The notes beneath the pieces are model-generated. The model saw nothing but the letters and a program-made list of their open reading frames with translations. It was not told where the DNA came from and searched no databases. Below are positions 55,604 to 64,000 of a stretch of DNA of 64,000 nucleotides, piece after piece. Position 1 is the stretch's first letter. Each line of letters starts with the position of its first letter. Made by a program: the position numbers and the translations under genes. The stretch lies in assembly GCF_003387075.1 (NCBI RefSeq), contig NZ_QUMQ01000001.1, positions 4,278,001-4,342,000 of the forward strand, given 5' to 3'. Source of the DNA: Asanoa ferruginea (lineage in GTDB: Bacteria; Actinomycetota; Actinomycetes; Mycobacteriales; Micromonosporaceae).

Positions 55604-58198
55604 TCAGGCGGCCTGGGGAACCTCCAGGGCGTATGCCAGCGCCGATCCGAGGTTGTCGGCCGTGCCCTGCGACCACGCCTGCGGGTGCGCCTTGATGTCG
55701 AGGTCGGGCCCGCCGGCCGGCCAGTCCGGCACGTACGCCTGGATCCACGCGGCGCCGGTGACGGTCTGGAGCTTGCGCGCGGCGGCCGCGAGCCGCACCG
55801 CCCGCTCGGGGGAGCCGGTGCGCGCCGCGATGTTGGACAGCGCCCGCAGGTAGAGCGCCGCGCCGGCCTCGTCGCGGGCGCCGGCCGCGACCCGCAGGCC
55901 CGACTCGAGGTAGGCGGTCGCGCCGCTCCGGTCGCCGTCGACCATCGCCGCGACGGCGAGGCTGTAGAGCGCCACGACCTCGCCGAGGTGGTCGTTGGTC
56001 TTGCGGGCCAGCCGCAGCCCGTCGGAGAACTGCTCGGCCGCGGCCTTGGGGTCGCCGGCCTTGAGCGGCACCAGGCCGAGCCGGGTGTGGTAGAGCGCGA
56101 TCATCCAGTCTTCGCCCAGCCGCTCGCTGATCTGCTTGGTCTCCTCCAGCAGCTCGCGGGCCTGGTCGTAGTCGCCGCGGGCGAGGGCGAGCTGCCCCAG
56201 CATCCCGGCCGCCCGGGCGGTCGCGTCGTCGTCGCCGATCTGCCGCAACAGCGGCAACGCGCGCTCGAGCTTTCCCTTGCCGACCGCGTGCTGCCCGGTG
56301 ATGAACGAGATCGAGCCGTCGCCGAAGAGCACCCGTGCGTAGGCCCGGGGCGAGAGCTGGTCGGCGTGCTCGAGCACCCGCTCGATGCTCCGCGCGCCCT
56401 CGTCGGTGTGCCCGCGCAGCCACCAGAGCGACCAGACCACCCAGCCCAGCCGGACTGCCTCCTCGAACTGCCCGGTGTCGATGAACCAGCTCATGGCGGC
56501 GCGCAGGTTGTCGTGCTCGGCTTCGAGCAGGTCGACCGAGCCCGGGTTGGTGGAGGTGCGGCCCAGCGGCGGCGCGACGTGCTCGGCGAAGTAGAGGTAG
56601 TGCAGGGCGTGCCGGTTGTGGGTGTCGGTCCAGTCGCCGTCTTCCCGGAGCCGTTCCAGCGCGTAGTCGCGGATGATGCCGAGCATCGTGAAGCGCGGCT
56701 CGCGGTCGCCTCTCTCCTGCCCGATCAGGCTGCTCTCGATCAGTGACGTGAGCGCGTCCAGACCGGCGTACTGCTCCGGCACGCCGGCCACCGAGCGGGC
56801 CGCGGTCAGGTCGAACGGGCCGGCGAAGACCCCGAGCCGGCCGAACAGCCGCTGCTCATGGGGTGGCAGGAGCTGATAGCTCCAGGCGATCGTGTCGCGC
56901 AGCGTGCGCTGGCGGGCGGGCAGGTCGCGGGCGCCGCCGGTAAGGGTGCCGAGCCGGCTGGTCAAACGACTGAGCAGGGCCCGGGGGCTGAGGACGCGGA
57001 CCTTGGCGGCGGCGAGCTCGACGGCGAGGGGCAGCCCGTCGAGCCGGCGAACTATCTCGGCGATCGCGGCGGCCTCGTCGGGGCCGACCGAGAAGTCGGC
57101 CTTGACCGCGCGGGCCCGCTCGACGAACAGCCGGGCGGCGCCGTCGCGGCGAACCGCGACGGACGGGTCCTCGGCCGGATCCGGCACCGGCAGCGGCAGC
57201 ACGTCGAACACGTGCTCGCCGGTCAGCCGCAGCGGAACCCGGCTGGTCGCCAGCATCGTGATGCCGGCGCCCGCGCCGAGCACGGTGGCGATTATCGGTG
57301 CCGCGTCGGGCAGGTGCTCGAGGTTGTCGACGACGAGCAGCAACGAGCGGTTGCGCAGGTAGGTGACCACGTCGTCGAGCGGCGGGCGGTTGGGCACGGT
57401 GCGCAGCCCCAGTGACTGGGCCAGCGCGGCGGCCACCAGATCCGGGTCGGTGACCCCGGACAGGTCGGTGAACCGCACCCCGTCGGCGAAGGTGTTGCGC
57501 AACGCCGAACCCAGCTCCATCGCCAGCCGGGTCTTGCCCACGCCGCCCGGGCCGGTCAGCGTGACCAACCGCACGTCGTCGCTGGTCAGCAGGTCGCGCA
57601 GGGCGCGCTGCTCGGCGCGCCGGCCGAGCAGCGGGTTGGGCGGCACGGGTAGCTCGTCGCGCGGTGCCGCTTCGACCTCGGCGGAGCCGGAGCGGGAGCC
57701 GGAGCCCGCGGTCGACCGTGGGTTGAAGCGCTCGGTGAGCAGCAGCGCGATGTCTTCGCCGACCACCCGCCGCAGCTCGTCGGCGGAGCGGAACTGCCGG
57801 TAGGAGACCCGGGCGTCGTCGCGGATCCGGTCGAGCAGGGCGGTCAGCCGGGGATCGCGGTCGGGCGCCGGCGCCTTGACGTAGATCAGCTTCGGCAGAT
57901 GGGCCGCCACCAGGTATTCGTCCTCGATGCCGGACAGTTCCGAGTCGGGCCCGACCCAGCCGTAGCTCTCCCAGTAGATGCCGATGAAGAGCTGGCTCTG
58001 CTCCAGGTAGGCGCGGTAGACCTCGCGCGGCCCGTGCGGCCGGGCGCCGAGTTCGAACATCACCGGCACCAGCCGCATCCGGGCGATCGCGTCCCGGACG
58101 GCCAGTCGCTCAGGCTCCAGCTCCTCCAGCGTCGACGACACGAACACGCGCAACCGCCGGTCCGGCGTGTGGATCGCCGGCTCGCCCGAGCTTGCCAT
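55604..58198 (-). CDS. NLR-like STAND ATPase (DUF4062, NB-ARC, TPR)
   Basis: An 864-residue signalling ATPase. Residues 10-160 are a DUF4062 domain (RVFVSSTLEELEPERLAVRDAI, FIGIYWESYGWV), followed by a linker rich in Gly/Ser and an NB-ARC-type core: P-loop GPGGVGKT (216-223), Walker B LLLVVDN (286-292), sensor ATSR (317-320), GLPL motif (388-391), winged helix RTLRDTIAWSYQLLPPHEQRLFGRLGVFAG. The C-terminal 300 residues are TPR-like repeats. It has no DNA-binding domain of the AfsR type. The layout matches plant and animal NLRs and bacterial Avs-like sensors, so it may detect phage or stress, but that is inference. Confidence 0.88.
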   Translation of the reverse strand: MASSGEPAIHTPDRRLRVFVSSTLEELEPERLAVRDAIARMRLVPVMFELGARPHGPREVYRAYLEQSQLFIGIYWESYGWVGPDSELSGIEDEYLVAAHLPKLIYVKAPAPDRDPRLTALLDRIRDDARVSYRQFRSADELRRVVGEDIALLLTERFNPRSTAGSGSRSGSAEVEAAPRDELPVPPNPLLGRRAEQRALRDLLTSDDVRLVTLTGPGGVGKTRLAMELGSALRNTFADGVRFTDLSGVTDPDLVAAALAQSLGLRTVPNRPPLDDVVTYLRNRSLLLVVDNLEHLPDAAPIIATVLGAGAGITMLATSRVPLRLTGEHVFDVLPLPVPDPAEDPSVAVRRDGAARLFVERARAVKADFSVGPDEAAAIAEIVRRLDGLPLAVELAAAKVRVLSPRALLSRLTSRLGTLTGGARDLPARQRTLRDTIAWSYQLLPPHEQRLFGRLGVFAGPFDLTAARSVAGVPEQYAGLDALTSLIESSLIGQERGDREPRFTMLGIIRDYALERLREDGDWTDTHNRHALHYLYFAEHVAPPLGRTSTNPGSVDLLEAEHDNLRAAMSWFIDTGQFEEAVRLGWVVWSLWWLRGHTDEGARSIERVLEHADQLSPRAYARVLFGDGSISFITGQHAVGKGKLERALPLLRQIGDDDATARAAGMLGQLALARGDYDQARELLEETKQISERLGEDWMIALYHTRLGLVPLKAGDPKAAAEQFSDGLRLARKTNDHLGEVVALYSLAVAAMVDGDRSGATAYLESGLRVAAGARDEAGAALYLRALSNIAARTGSPERAVRLAAAARKLQTVTGAAWIQAYVPDWPAGGPDLDIKAHPQAWSQGTADNLGSALAYALEVPQAA

Positions 58199-58294
58199 GA
58201 AAAATCATCACTTCCCCCCGTACGGAGAACGAAGCTACCCGGCACGGGCAGCGCTGCGTAGTCCGGGTCCCACCCACCGCGACCGTGACATCCG

Positions 58295-58308
58295 TGAGAG
58301 CGCTCCCA
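58295..58308. promoter_or_regulatory. CebR-like operator, site 1
   Basis: TGAGAGCGCTCCCA, one base from the perfect 14-bp palindrome TGGGAGCGCTCCCA known as the CebR box of streptomycetes. Farthest from the promoter. Confidence 0.7.
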
Positions 58309-58316
58309 TAACGGTT

Positions 58317-58330
58317 TGGGAACGCTCCCA
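58317..58330. promoter_or_regulatory. CebR-like operator, site 2
   Basis: TGGGAACGCTCCCA, one base from the consensus palindrome, ending 10 nt before the -35 element. Confidence 0.8.
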
Positions 58331-58340
58331 TCGAACGGTA

Positions 58341-58369
58341 TTGACGTCTGGGTAACCTGTCGGCAATCT
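58341..58369 (+). promoter_or_regulatory. Promoter of the cellobiose-uptake operon
   Basis: TTGACG (58341-58346) and CAATCT (58364-58369) with a 17-nt spacer. The start point would be near 58376, inside operator site 3, with a leader of about 88 nt to the ATG. Confidence 0.6.
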
Positions 58370-58371
58370 CG

Positions 58372-58385
58372 TGGGAGCGCTCCCG
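58372..58385. promoter_or_regulatory. CebR-like operator, site 3
   Basis: TGGGAGCGCTCCCG, one base from the consensus, directly behind the -10 box, where a bound LacI-type dimer would block transcription. Confidence 0.85.
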
Positions 58386-58463
58386 GCGGCCTGGTTCTGG
58401 GCCGATCACCGTGCGCGGACCAACCCCACCACCGTCTTATCTCCGACCGAGAAGGGGTCCTGG

Positions 58464-59747
58464 ATGAGCGTCAAAAACAGGCTGGTCGCGCTCGCCGCTG
58501 TCACCGTTACCGTGCTTGGCGTGGCTGCCTGTGGCAGCGACGACGGCACCAGCGAAGACACCGGCGCTAAGCCCGACAAGCTGGTCGTCGAGACCTTCGG
58601 CGAGTTCGGCTACGACGAACTGGTCAAGCAATACGAGAAGGACACCGGCATCAAGGTCGAGCTGCACAAGACCGCGCAGCTCAACGAATATCGGCCCAAG
58701 ATCGTGCGGAGCCTGGCGACCGGCAAGGGTGTCGCCGACGTCGTCGCGCTCGAAGAGGGCATCCTCAACGAGTTCAAGACCAACCCCGCCAACTGGGCCG
58801 ACCTGACCCCGCTGGTCAAGGACCACAGCACCGAGTATCTGCCGTGGAAGTGGGAGCTCGGCAAGGCCAGCGACGGCCGGCTGATGGGCCTGCCGACCGA
58901 TGTCGGCAGCCTCGCGGTCTGCTACCGCAGCGACCTGTTCAAGGCGGCCAAGCTGCCGACCGCACGCGACGAGGTCACCGCGCTCTGGCCCGACTGGAAC
59001 GCGTTCATCGAGACCGGCAAGAAGTATCGCGCGGCGACCGGCAAGGGCATGCTCGACTCGGTCACCACCGCGGCCAGCGCCATCACGATGCAGGTCGGCG
59101 GCGACATCTTCTACGACGCCGACGACAACATCGTCGCCGACAAGAGCCCGGCCGTGAAGCAGGCCTGGGACACCTCGCTGAAGATGGTCGACGCCAACAT
59201 CACCGCGAAGACGGCCACCTGGTCGCCGGAGTGGAGCGCCGGCTTCAAGCAGGGCACGTTCGCCGCGACCTTCTGTCCTTCGTGGATGCTCGGCATCGTG
59301 CAGGACAACTCCGGCGCGGAGAACAAGGGCAAGTGGGATGTCGCCGGCGTGCCCGGCGGGTCCGGCAACTGGGGTGGCTCGTGGCTCGGTGTGCCTGAAC
59401 GGGGGAAGCACAAGGCCGAAGCAGCCAAGCTGGCGGAGTATCTGACCAGCGCCAGCAGCCAGGTGGCGGCGTTCAAGCTCAAGGGCCCACTGCCGACCAA
59501 CCTGGAAGCGCTGAAGAACCCGGACTTCCAGTCCTACACCAACCCGTACTTCAGCGACGCTCCGACCGGGAAGATCTTCGGCGGCAGTGTCGAGGGCATC
59601 AAGCCGATCCACCTCGGCCCGAAGCACCAGGCCGTGAAGGAGCAGGCGATGGAGCCCGCGCTGCGGGCGTATGAGAACGGCGAGGCGACCGCTGCCGCCG
59701 CCTGGGAGCAGTTCATCAAGGACGCCGCCACACAGGGCGCCTTCTGA
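58464..59747 (+). CDS. cebE: Cellobiose-type ABC transporter solute-binding lipoprotein
   Basis: A 427-residue extracellular sugar-binding protein. Signal peptide with lipobox ALAAVTVTVLGVAACG (lipidated cysteine about 22), then the family 1 binding fold (KLVVETFGEFGYDELVKQYEKDTGIKVELHK and GIVQDNSGAENKGKWDVAGVPGGSG). Companion permeases, GH1 beta-glucosidase and CebR-like regulator make cellobiose or cello-oligosaccharides the likely ligand, as in Streptomyces. ATG 58464 has AAGGGG upstream. The gene is separated from the permeases by a hairpin. Confidence 0.9.
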   Translation: MSVKNRLVALAAVTVTVLGVAACGSDDGTSEDTGAKPDKLVVETFGEFGYDELVKQYEKDTGIKVELHKTAQLNEYRPKIVRSLATGKGVADVVALEEGILNEFKTNPANWADLTPLVKDHSTEYLPWKWELGKASDGRLMGLPTDVGSLAVCYRSDLFKAAKLPTARDEVTALWPDWNAFIETGKKYRAATGKGMLDSVTTAASAITMQVGGDIFYDADDNIVADKSPAVKQAWDTSLKMVDANITAKTATWSPEWSAGFKQGTFAATFCPSWMLGIVQDNSGAENKGKWDVAGVPGGSGNWGGSWLGVPERGKHKAEAAKLAEYLTSASSQVAAFKLKGPLPTNLEALKNPDFQSYTNPYFSDAPTGKIFGGSVEGIKPIHLGPKHQAVKEQAMEPALRAYENGEATAAAAWEQFIKDAATQGAF

Positions 59748-59758
59748 CGGACCGGACC

Positions 59759-59789
59759 GGAAGGGCCCCTTCACGCGAGGGGCCCTTCC
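59759..59789 (+). terminator. Intercistronic hairpin after binding-protein gene
   Basis: GGAAGGGCCCCT / AGGGGCCCTTCC, perfect 12-bp arms with a 7-nt loop, no T tract. Placed between the binding-protein and permease genes it probably stabilises the upstream mRNA or partly stops transcription, giving more binding protein than permease. Confidence 0.75.
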
Positions 59790-59830
59790 GCACGGCCGCA
59801 TCGGCCGCATAGTCCAGAGAGGACACCCGT

Positions 59831-60796
59831 ATGGCACTCGCCACGCCCGCGCGCCCGGCGCCGCCCGAACCGGCCCGGGCACCCCGGCACCGCACCAACG
59901 GCAGCGCCAAGCGCGCCCGCTGGGACATGAAGTTCTCGCCCTACCTCTACATCGCGCCGTTCTTCATCGTCTTCGGCGTCTTCGGGCTCTACCCGATGCT
60001 GAAGACGGCCTGGATGTCGCTGCACGACTGGGACATGATCGGCGAACACACGTTCATCGGCTTCGACAACTACGCCGAGCTGCTCAAGGACGAATACTTC
60101 TGGAACGCGGTCGTCAACACGCTCGGCATCTTCGTGGTCGCGACCGTGCCCCAGTTGATCCTCGCGCTGTTCTTCGCCAACCTGCTCAACCGAACCCACC
60201 TGCGGTCCCGGACGCTGTTCCGGATGGCCATCTTCGTACCCAACATCACCTCGGTGGCCGCGGTCGCGATCGTCTTCGCGATGCTCTTCCAGCGCGACTT
60301 CGGCCTTATCAACTGGCTGCTCAGCCTGGTCGGAATCAACCCGGTCGACTGGGACTCGGAGCGCTGGAGCTCGTGGACGGCGATCGCGTTCATGGTCGAC
60401 TGGCGGTGGACCGGCTACAACGCGCTGATCCTGCTGGCCGGCATGCAGGCGATCCCGCGCGACCTCTACGAGGCGGCGGCGCTCGACGGCGCCAACCAGT
60501 GGCGGCAGTTCTGGCGCATCACCCTGCCGATGCTCACCCCGACGTTCGTCTTCGTCGTCGTGCTCTCCACGATCGGCGGCCTACAGCTCTTCACCGAGCC
60601 GCTGATCTTCGGCAACGGCAACATGCGCGGGGGTACGCAACGGGAGTTCCAGACGCTGGCGATGTACATGTACGAGAAGGGCATCAACAGCCTCAACACG
60701 GCCGGATACGGCGCCGCGATCGCCTGGGCGCTCTTCGTGCTCATCGGCATCGTCGCCGCGATCAACCTGGCCCTCGTCCGCCGATCTGTGAAGTGA
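59831..60796 (+). CDS. cebF: Sugar ABC transporter permease CebF-like
   Basis: A 321-residue permease with six membrane helices and a long basic N-terminal tail. The cytoplasmic EAA loop that docks the ATPase is [23 protein letters not shown]. Ribosome site AGAGAGGA 9 nt before ATG. Pairs with the next permease. No ATPase is encoded here; in Streptomyces such systems use the shared ATPase MsiK, which would also be needed here. Confidence 0.92.
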   Translation: MALATPARPAPPEPARAPRHRTNGSAKRARWDMKFSPYLYIAPFFIVFGVFGLYPMLKTAWMSLHDWDMIGEHTFIGFDNYAELLKDEYFWNAVVNTLGIFVVATVPQLILALFFANLLNRTHLRSRTLFRMAIFVPNITSVAAVAIVFAMLFQRDFGLINWLLSLVGINPVDWDSERWSSWTAIAFMVDWRWTGYNALILLAGMQAIPRDLYEAAALDGANQWRQFWRITLPMLTPTFVFVVVLSTIGGLQLFTEPLIFGNGNMRGGTQREFQTLAMYMYEKGINSLNTAGYGAAIAWALFVLIGIVAAINLALVRRSVK

Positions 60797-60807
60797 GGGA
60801 GCGCACG

Positions 60808-61650
60808 ATGGTCGCGGCCTCCGCCCGCCTCTGGAAGACCAGCCCGTTGACCTACATCGCGTTGGTCATCGGTGTCCTGGCATCGATCTACCCGTTCTAC
60901 TACATGTTCGTCATCGCCACCCGCAGCCTCGACGTCATCAACTCGGTGCCGCCGCCGTTCACGCCCGGTGGCTCGTTCGGCGACAACTTCCAGCGGGTGC
61001 TCGACAACCCCGCCGCCAACTTCCTCAAGGGCATCGTCAACTCGATCATCGTGTCCACAGTGGTCACCGTCTCGGTGGTGCTGACCGGCACGCTGGCCGG
61101 CTTCGCGTTCGCCAAGCTGCGGTTTCGCGGCCGCAACGGGCTGCTGCTCGCGATCGTCATCACGATGATGGTGCCGACCCAACTCGGGCTCATCCCGCTC
61201 TGGGGAATGATGCAGGACCTGGGCTGGTACGACACGCTCTACGCCGTCACGATCCCGTTCCTGGCCAGCGCGTTCGGCGTGTTCATGATGCGGCAGTACG
61301 CAACCTCGGCGATCTCCGACGAGCTGATCGAGGCAGCCCGCGTCGACGGGTGCAGCACGTTCCGGGTCTACTGGAACGTCGTGCTGCCCGCCCTGCGCCC
61401 GGCAGCGGCGGTGCTCGGCCTGCTCACGTTCATGGACACCTGGAACCAGTTCCTCTGGCCATACGCGGCGCTGACCAACGACAATCCCACGTTGCAGGTC
61501 TCGCTCGCGTTCCTGTCCTACGCCTACTACACCGACTATTCACAGGTCTTCGCGGCGACCGCCGTGGGCACCGTACCCCTGCTGCTCGTGTTCATTTTCT
61601 TCGGTCGCCAGATCATCGGCGGCATCATGGAAGGCGCCGTCAAGTCGTGA
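60808..61650 (+). CDS. cebG: Sugar ABC transporter permease CebG-like
   Basis: A 280-residue permease with six helices and the EAA loop [23 protein letters not shown]. It begins 11 nt after cebF with TGAGGGAG as ribosome site. Its stop overlaps the GTG of the GH1 gene (GTGA), so translation is coupled. Confidence 0.92.
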   Translation: MVAASARLWKTSPLTYIALVIGVLASIYPFYYMFVIATRSLDVINSVPPPFTPGGSFGDNFQRVLDNPAANFLKGIVNSIIVSTVVTVSVVLTGTLAGFAFAKLRFRGRNGLLLAIVITMMVPTQLGLIPLWGMMQDLGWYDTLYAVTIPFLASAFGVFMMRQYATSAISDELIEAARVDGCSTFRVYWNVVLPALRPAAAVLGLLTFMDTWNQFLWPYAALTNDNPTLQVSLAFLSYAYYTDYSQVFAATAVGTVPLLLVFIFFGRQIIGGIMEGAVKS

Positions 61651-63011
61651 CCACGTTCCCACCCGACTTTCTCTGGGGTGCCGCCACCGCGGCCTATCAA
61701 ATCGAAGGAGCGGCCACCGAAGACGGGCGTACGCCGTCGATCTGGGACACGTTCAGCCACACCCCGGGCCGCACCGTCAACGGCGACACGGGTGATGTGG
61801 CCTGCGACCACTACCACCGCTTCCGTGACGACGTGAAGCTGATGGCCGACCTGGGCCTGCGCTCCTACCGGTTCTCGCTGTCGTGGCCGCGGATCCAGCC
61901 GCGCGGCGCCGGCCCGGCCAGCCAGCGGGGGCTCGACTTCTACCGCGGCCTGGTCGACGAGTTGCTCGACAACGGCATCGAGCCGTGGGTCACGCTCTAC
62001 CACTGGGACCTGCCGCAGGAACTCGAAGACGCGGGCGGCTGGCCCAGTCGCGACACCGCGCGCCGGTTCGCCGACTACGCGGCGCTCGCCCACGAGGCGC
62101 TCGGCGACCGGGTCAACTTCTGGACCACGTTCAACGAGCCGTGGTGCTCGGCCTTCCTGGGCTACGGGTCGGGCGCGCACGCGCCGGGCCGCTCCGACCC
62201 GGGCGACTCGGTGCGGGCGGCGCACCACCTGATGCTGGGGCACGGGCTGGCGACGCAGGCGATGGGCGCGGCCGGGATCACGCTCAACCTCTACGCGATC
62301 TCGCCGGCATCGTCGTCGGAGGTCGACCTCGACGCCGCCCGGCGGATCGACGGCCTGGCCAACCGGATCTTCCTCGACCCGCTGCTGCGCGGTGCGTATC
62401 CCGATGACGTGGTCGCCGACCTGGCCGGCGTGACCGATATGTCCCACGTACGCGATGGGGATCTGGCGGTTATCTCGACGCCGTTGTCCGTGTTGGGGGT
62501 CAACTACTACAGCCGCCACGTGGTCGCGGGCCCGGTCGAGGGTGTCGAACCGGAGCCCTACTGGCGCAAGCAGACCTGTTGGCCGGGCAGCGAGGATGTC
62601 CGGTTCGTCACCCGAGGGTTCCCGGTCACCGATATGAACTGGGAAATCGATGCGCCGGGCCTGGTGGAGACGCTGACCCGGCTGCACGCCGAATACCCGG
62701 CGGTTCCGCTCTACGTGACCGAAAACGGCGCCGCGTTCGTCGACGAGGTGGTCGACGGCGAGGTCCCGGATCCCCAACGGGTCGCCTATTTCGACGCCCA
62801 CCTGCGCGCCTGCCACGAGGCGATCGCGGCCGGAGTGCCCCTGCGCGGCTACTTCGCCTGGTCGCTGATGGATAATTTCGAATGGGCGTGGGGCTACACG
62901 AAGCGCTTCGGCATGATCCATGTCGACTACGCGACCCAGCTCCGCACCCCGAAGACCAGCGCCAGGTGGTACGCCGACGTGATCCGACGTAACGGACTGG
63001 CCGCAGAATAA
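61647..63011 (+). CDS. bglC: GH1 beta-glucosidase (BglC-like)
   Basis: A 454-residue cytoplasmic family 1 glycoside hydrolase that splits imported cellobiose to glucose. The acid/base glutamate is E164 in [10 protein letters not shown] and the nucleophile E359 in [25 protein letters not shown] near the start, NYYSR and the aglycone tryptophans ([13 protein letters not shown]) are also there. No signal peptide. It overlaps the permease gene and precedes the LacI-type regulator by 23 nt. Confidence 0.95.
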   Translation: MTTFPPDFLWGAATAAYQIEGAATEDGRTPSIWDTFSHTPGRTVNGDTGDVACDHYHRFRDDVKLMADLGLRSYRFSLSWPRIQPRGAGPASQRGLDFYRGLVDELLDNGIEPWVTLYHWDLPQELEDAGGWPSRDTARRFADYAALAHEALGDRVNFWTTFNEPWCSAFLGYGSGAHAPGRSDPGDSVRAAHHLMLGHGLATQAMGAAGITLNLYAISPASSSEVDLDAARRIDGLANRIFLDPLLRGAYPDDVVADLAGVTDMSHVRDGDLAVISTPLSVLGVNYYSRHVVAGPVEGVEPEPYWRKQTCWPGSEDVRFVTRGFPVTDMNWEIDAPGLVETLTRLHAEYPAVPLYVTENGAAFVDEVVDGEVPDPQRVAYFDAHLRACHEAIAAGVPLRGYFAWSLMDNFEWAWGYTKRFGMIHVDYATQLRTPKTSARWYADVIRRNGLAAE

Positions 63012-63034
63012 GGCCGCCTGCGGAGGAGTAAACG

Positions 63035-64000
63035 ATGACGACCCAGCGCACCCGGTCCCTAGGCCGACCGACCCTCGACGCGGTGGCGGCGCGGGCCGGG
63101 GTCGGCCGGGGCACCGTCTCCCGGGTCGTCAACGGCTCGCCACAGGTCAGCCCGGAAGCCCGGGCGGCGGTGCAGGCGGCGATCGCCGAACTCGGCTACG
63201 TGCCCAACCGCGCCGCCCGGGCCCTGGTCACCCAGCGCACCGACTCGGTCGCCCTGGTCGTCTCGGAGTCCGAAGAGCGGGTCTTCGGTGAGCCGTTCTT
63301 CGCCGCGATCGTGCGAGGGGTCAGCTCCGGCCTGCTCGACACCTCGATGCAGCTCTGGCTGGCCATGGCGCAGTCACCGGCCGAGCGCGAGCGCATCGAG
63401 CACCACCTGACCAACCAGCACATCGACGGCGTCCTGCTGCTCTCGCTGCACGACGCCGACCCCCTGCCCACCCTGCTCGAGCAACGCGGCCTGCCGGCGG
63501 TGCTCGGCGGCCGCCCGGCCCGGATGCTCCAGCCCGGCGCGCAAGAGGCCTACTACGTCGACGTCGACAACGCCGGCGGCGCCCGCCAGGCGGTCGAGTA
63601 TCTGTTCGGGCGCGGCCGCCGCCGCATCGCGACGATCGCCGGCCCGCAGGACATGGGCGTCGGCGCGACCCGGCTGTCCGGCTACCGCGAGGCGGTCGCC
63701 GCGCTGGGCGCCGCGGTCGACGAGAAGCTGATCGCCTACGGCGACTTCAGCGAGGCCAGCGGCACGGCGGCGATGCGCGACCTGCTCGCCGACAACCCCG
63801 ACCTCGACGCGGTGTTCGCGGCCAGCGACCTGATGGCCTACGGCGCGCTGCGGGCGTTGCAGGAGGCCGGCCGCAGCGTGCCGGGCGAGGTCTCGGTGGT
63901 CGGCTTCGACGACGCCCAGATCGCCCGCCAGGCCAACCCGCCGCTGACCACGGTGCACCAGCCGATCGAGGAAATGGGCCGCGAGATGGCCCGGCTGCTG
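63035..64000 (+). CDS. cebR: LacI-family regulator CebR-like (partial, runs off window)
   Basis: The first 322 codons are visible and no stop is reached. N-terminal HTH: TLDAVAARAGVGRGTVSRVVNGSPQVSPEARAAVQAAIAELGYVPNRAARALV (about 12-64), then a periplasmic-binding-protein-like sugar domain (DSVALVVSESEERVFGEPFFAAIVRGV, DGVLLLSLHD, VDVDNAGGARQAVEYL, FAASDLMAYGALRALQEAGRSVP, VVGFDDAQIARQ). Strong ribosome site GGAGGAG 7 nt before the ATG. It is transcribed with the uptake genes and should bind the three boxes at 58295-58385, with cellobiose as inducer by analogy to Streptomyces CebR. Confidence 0.93.
   Translation, partial: MTTQRTRSLGRPTLDAVAARAGVGRGTVSRVVNGSPQVSPEARAAVQAAIAELGYVPNRAARALVTQRTDSVALVVSESEERVFGEPFFAAIVRGVSSGLLDTSMQLWLAMAQSPAERERIEHHLTNQHIDGVLLLSLHDADPLPTLLEQRGLPAVLGGRPARMLQPGAQEAYYVDVDNAGGARQAVEYLFGRGRRRIATIAGPQDMGVGATRLSGYREAVAALGAAVDEKLIAYGDFSEASGTAAMRDLLADNPDLDAVFAASDLMAYGALRALQEAGRSVPGEVSVVGFDDAQIARQANPPLTTVHQPIEEMGREMARLL

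Noticed and set aside
55604-58198. AfsR/SARP-type antibiotic regulator
   Set aside because: The ATPase and TPR parts are similar, but the N-terminus is DUF4062 and there is no SARP DNA-binding domain.

Overview
The window is chromosomal DNA of a high-GC Gram-positive bacterium, most probably an actinobacterium of the Micromonosporaceae (Actinoplanes, Asanoa or Micromonospora-like). This rests on very GC-rich third codon positions, frequent GTG starts, a coproporphyrin-type haem gene set (hemE, cgoX, chdC) next to DUF3000 and RNase D, a chaplin-like surface protein, a CebR-type cellobiose locus, and many start codons placed 6-8 nt behind a TANNNT box, as expected of leaderless actinobacterial mRNAs. 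The family assignment is inference. I saw no rRNA, tRNA, CRISPR array, insertion sequence or prophage.

Layout. 0.2-8.3 kb: dxs (isoprenoid precursor), two paralogous membrane-anchored beta-propeller proteins, an OmpR-type two-component pair, a VOC protein and a P/Q/Y-rich membrane protein, closed by a strong terminator. 8.4-12.7 kb: beta-oxidation pair fadA-fadB behind a palindromic operator, divergent from galE. 12.7-19.3 kb: RNase D, a membrane-anchored trypsin-like protease, then hemE, DUF3000, cgoX and chdC. 19.3-26.4 kb: small regulators and enzymes (WYL regulator, truncated globin, acetyltransferase, zinc protein, CBM48-like protein, sugar/aminoglycoside kinase, MsrB), a chaplin-like protein with an LPKTG sorting signal, and a vanadium haloperoxidase-like enzyme. 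26.6-27.6 kb: a TetR regulator with its membrane-protein partner behind two perfect operators.

27.7-47.3 kb is rich in DNA-repair genes: tag (with a 44-bp duplication of its 3' end flanking a one-gene insertion), a stand-alone LigD polymerase domain, an ATP-dependent DNA ligase, a dGTPase, an AlkA-like glycosylase, and above all a four-gene set HerA-like ATPase, SbcD (Mre11), SbcC (Rad50) and a NurA-like nuclease. The last set reproduces the partners of the archaeal HerA-Mre11-Rad50-NurA end-resection operon and is the most striking feature of the window. The HerA-like protein has an atypical P-loop, and sbcC has a hairpin that contains its ribosome binding site.

47.2-58.2 kb: a Baeyer-Villiger-type flavin monooxygenase divergent from a PucR regulator, two uncharacterised proteins, a zinc-ribbon/TerB-like protein, an RDD membrane protein, then a minus-strand run of an NLR-like STAND protein (DUF4062, NB-ARC, TPR), an AraC regulator, a short-chain dehydrogenase and an acetyltransferase fusion. 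58.3-64.0 kb: a cellobiose-type uptake operon (binding lipoprotein, two permeases, GH1 beta-glucosidase) with three CebR-like boxes at its promoter, followed by the LacI-family regulator gene, which runs off the end of the window.
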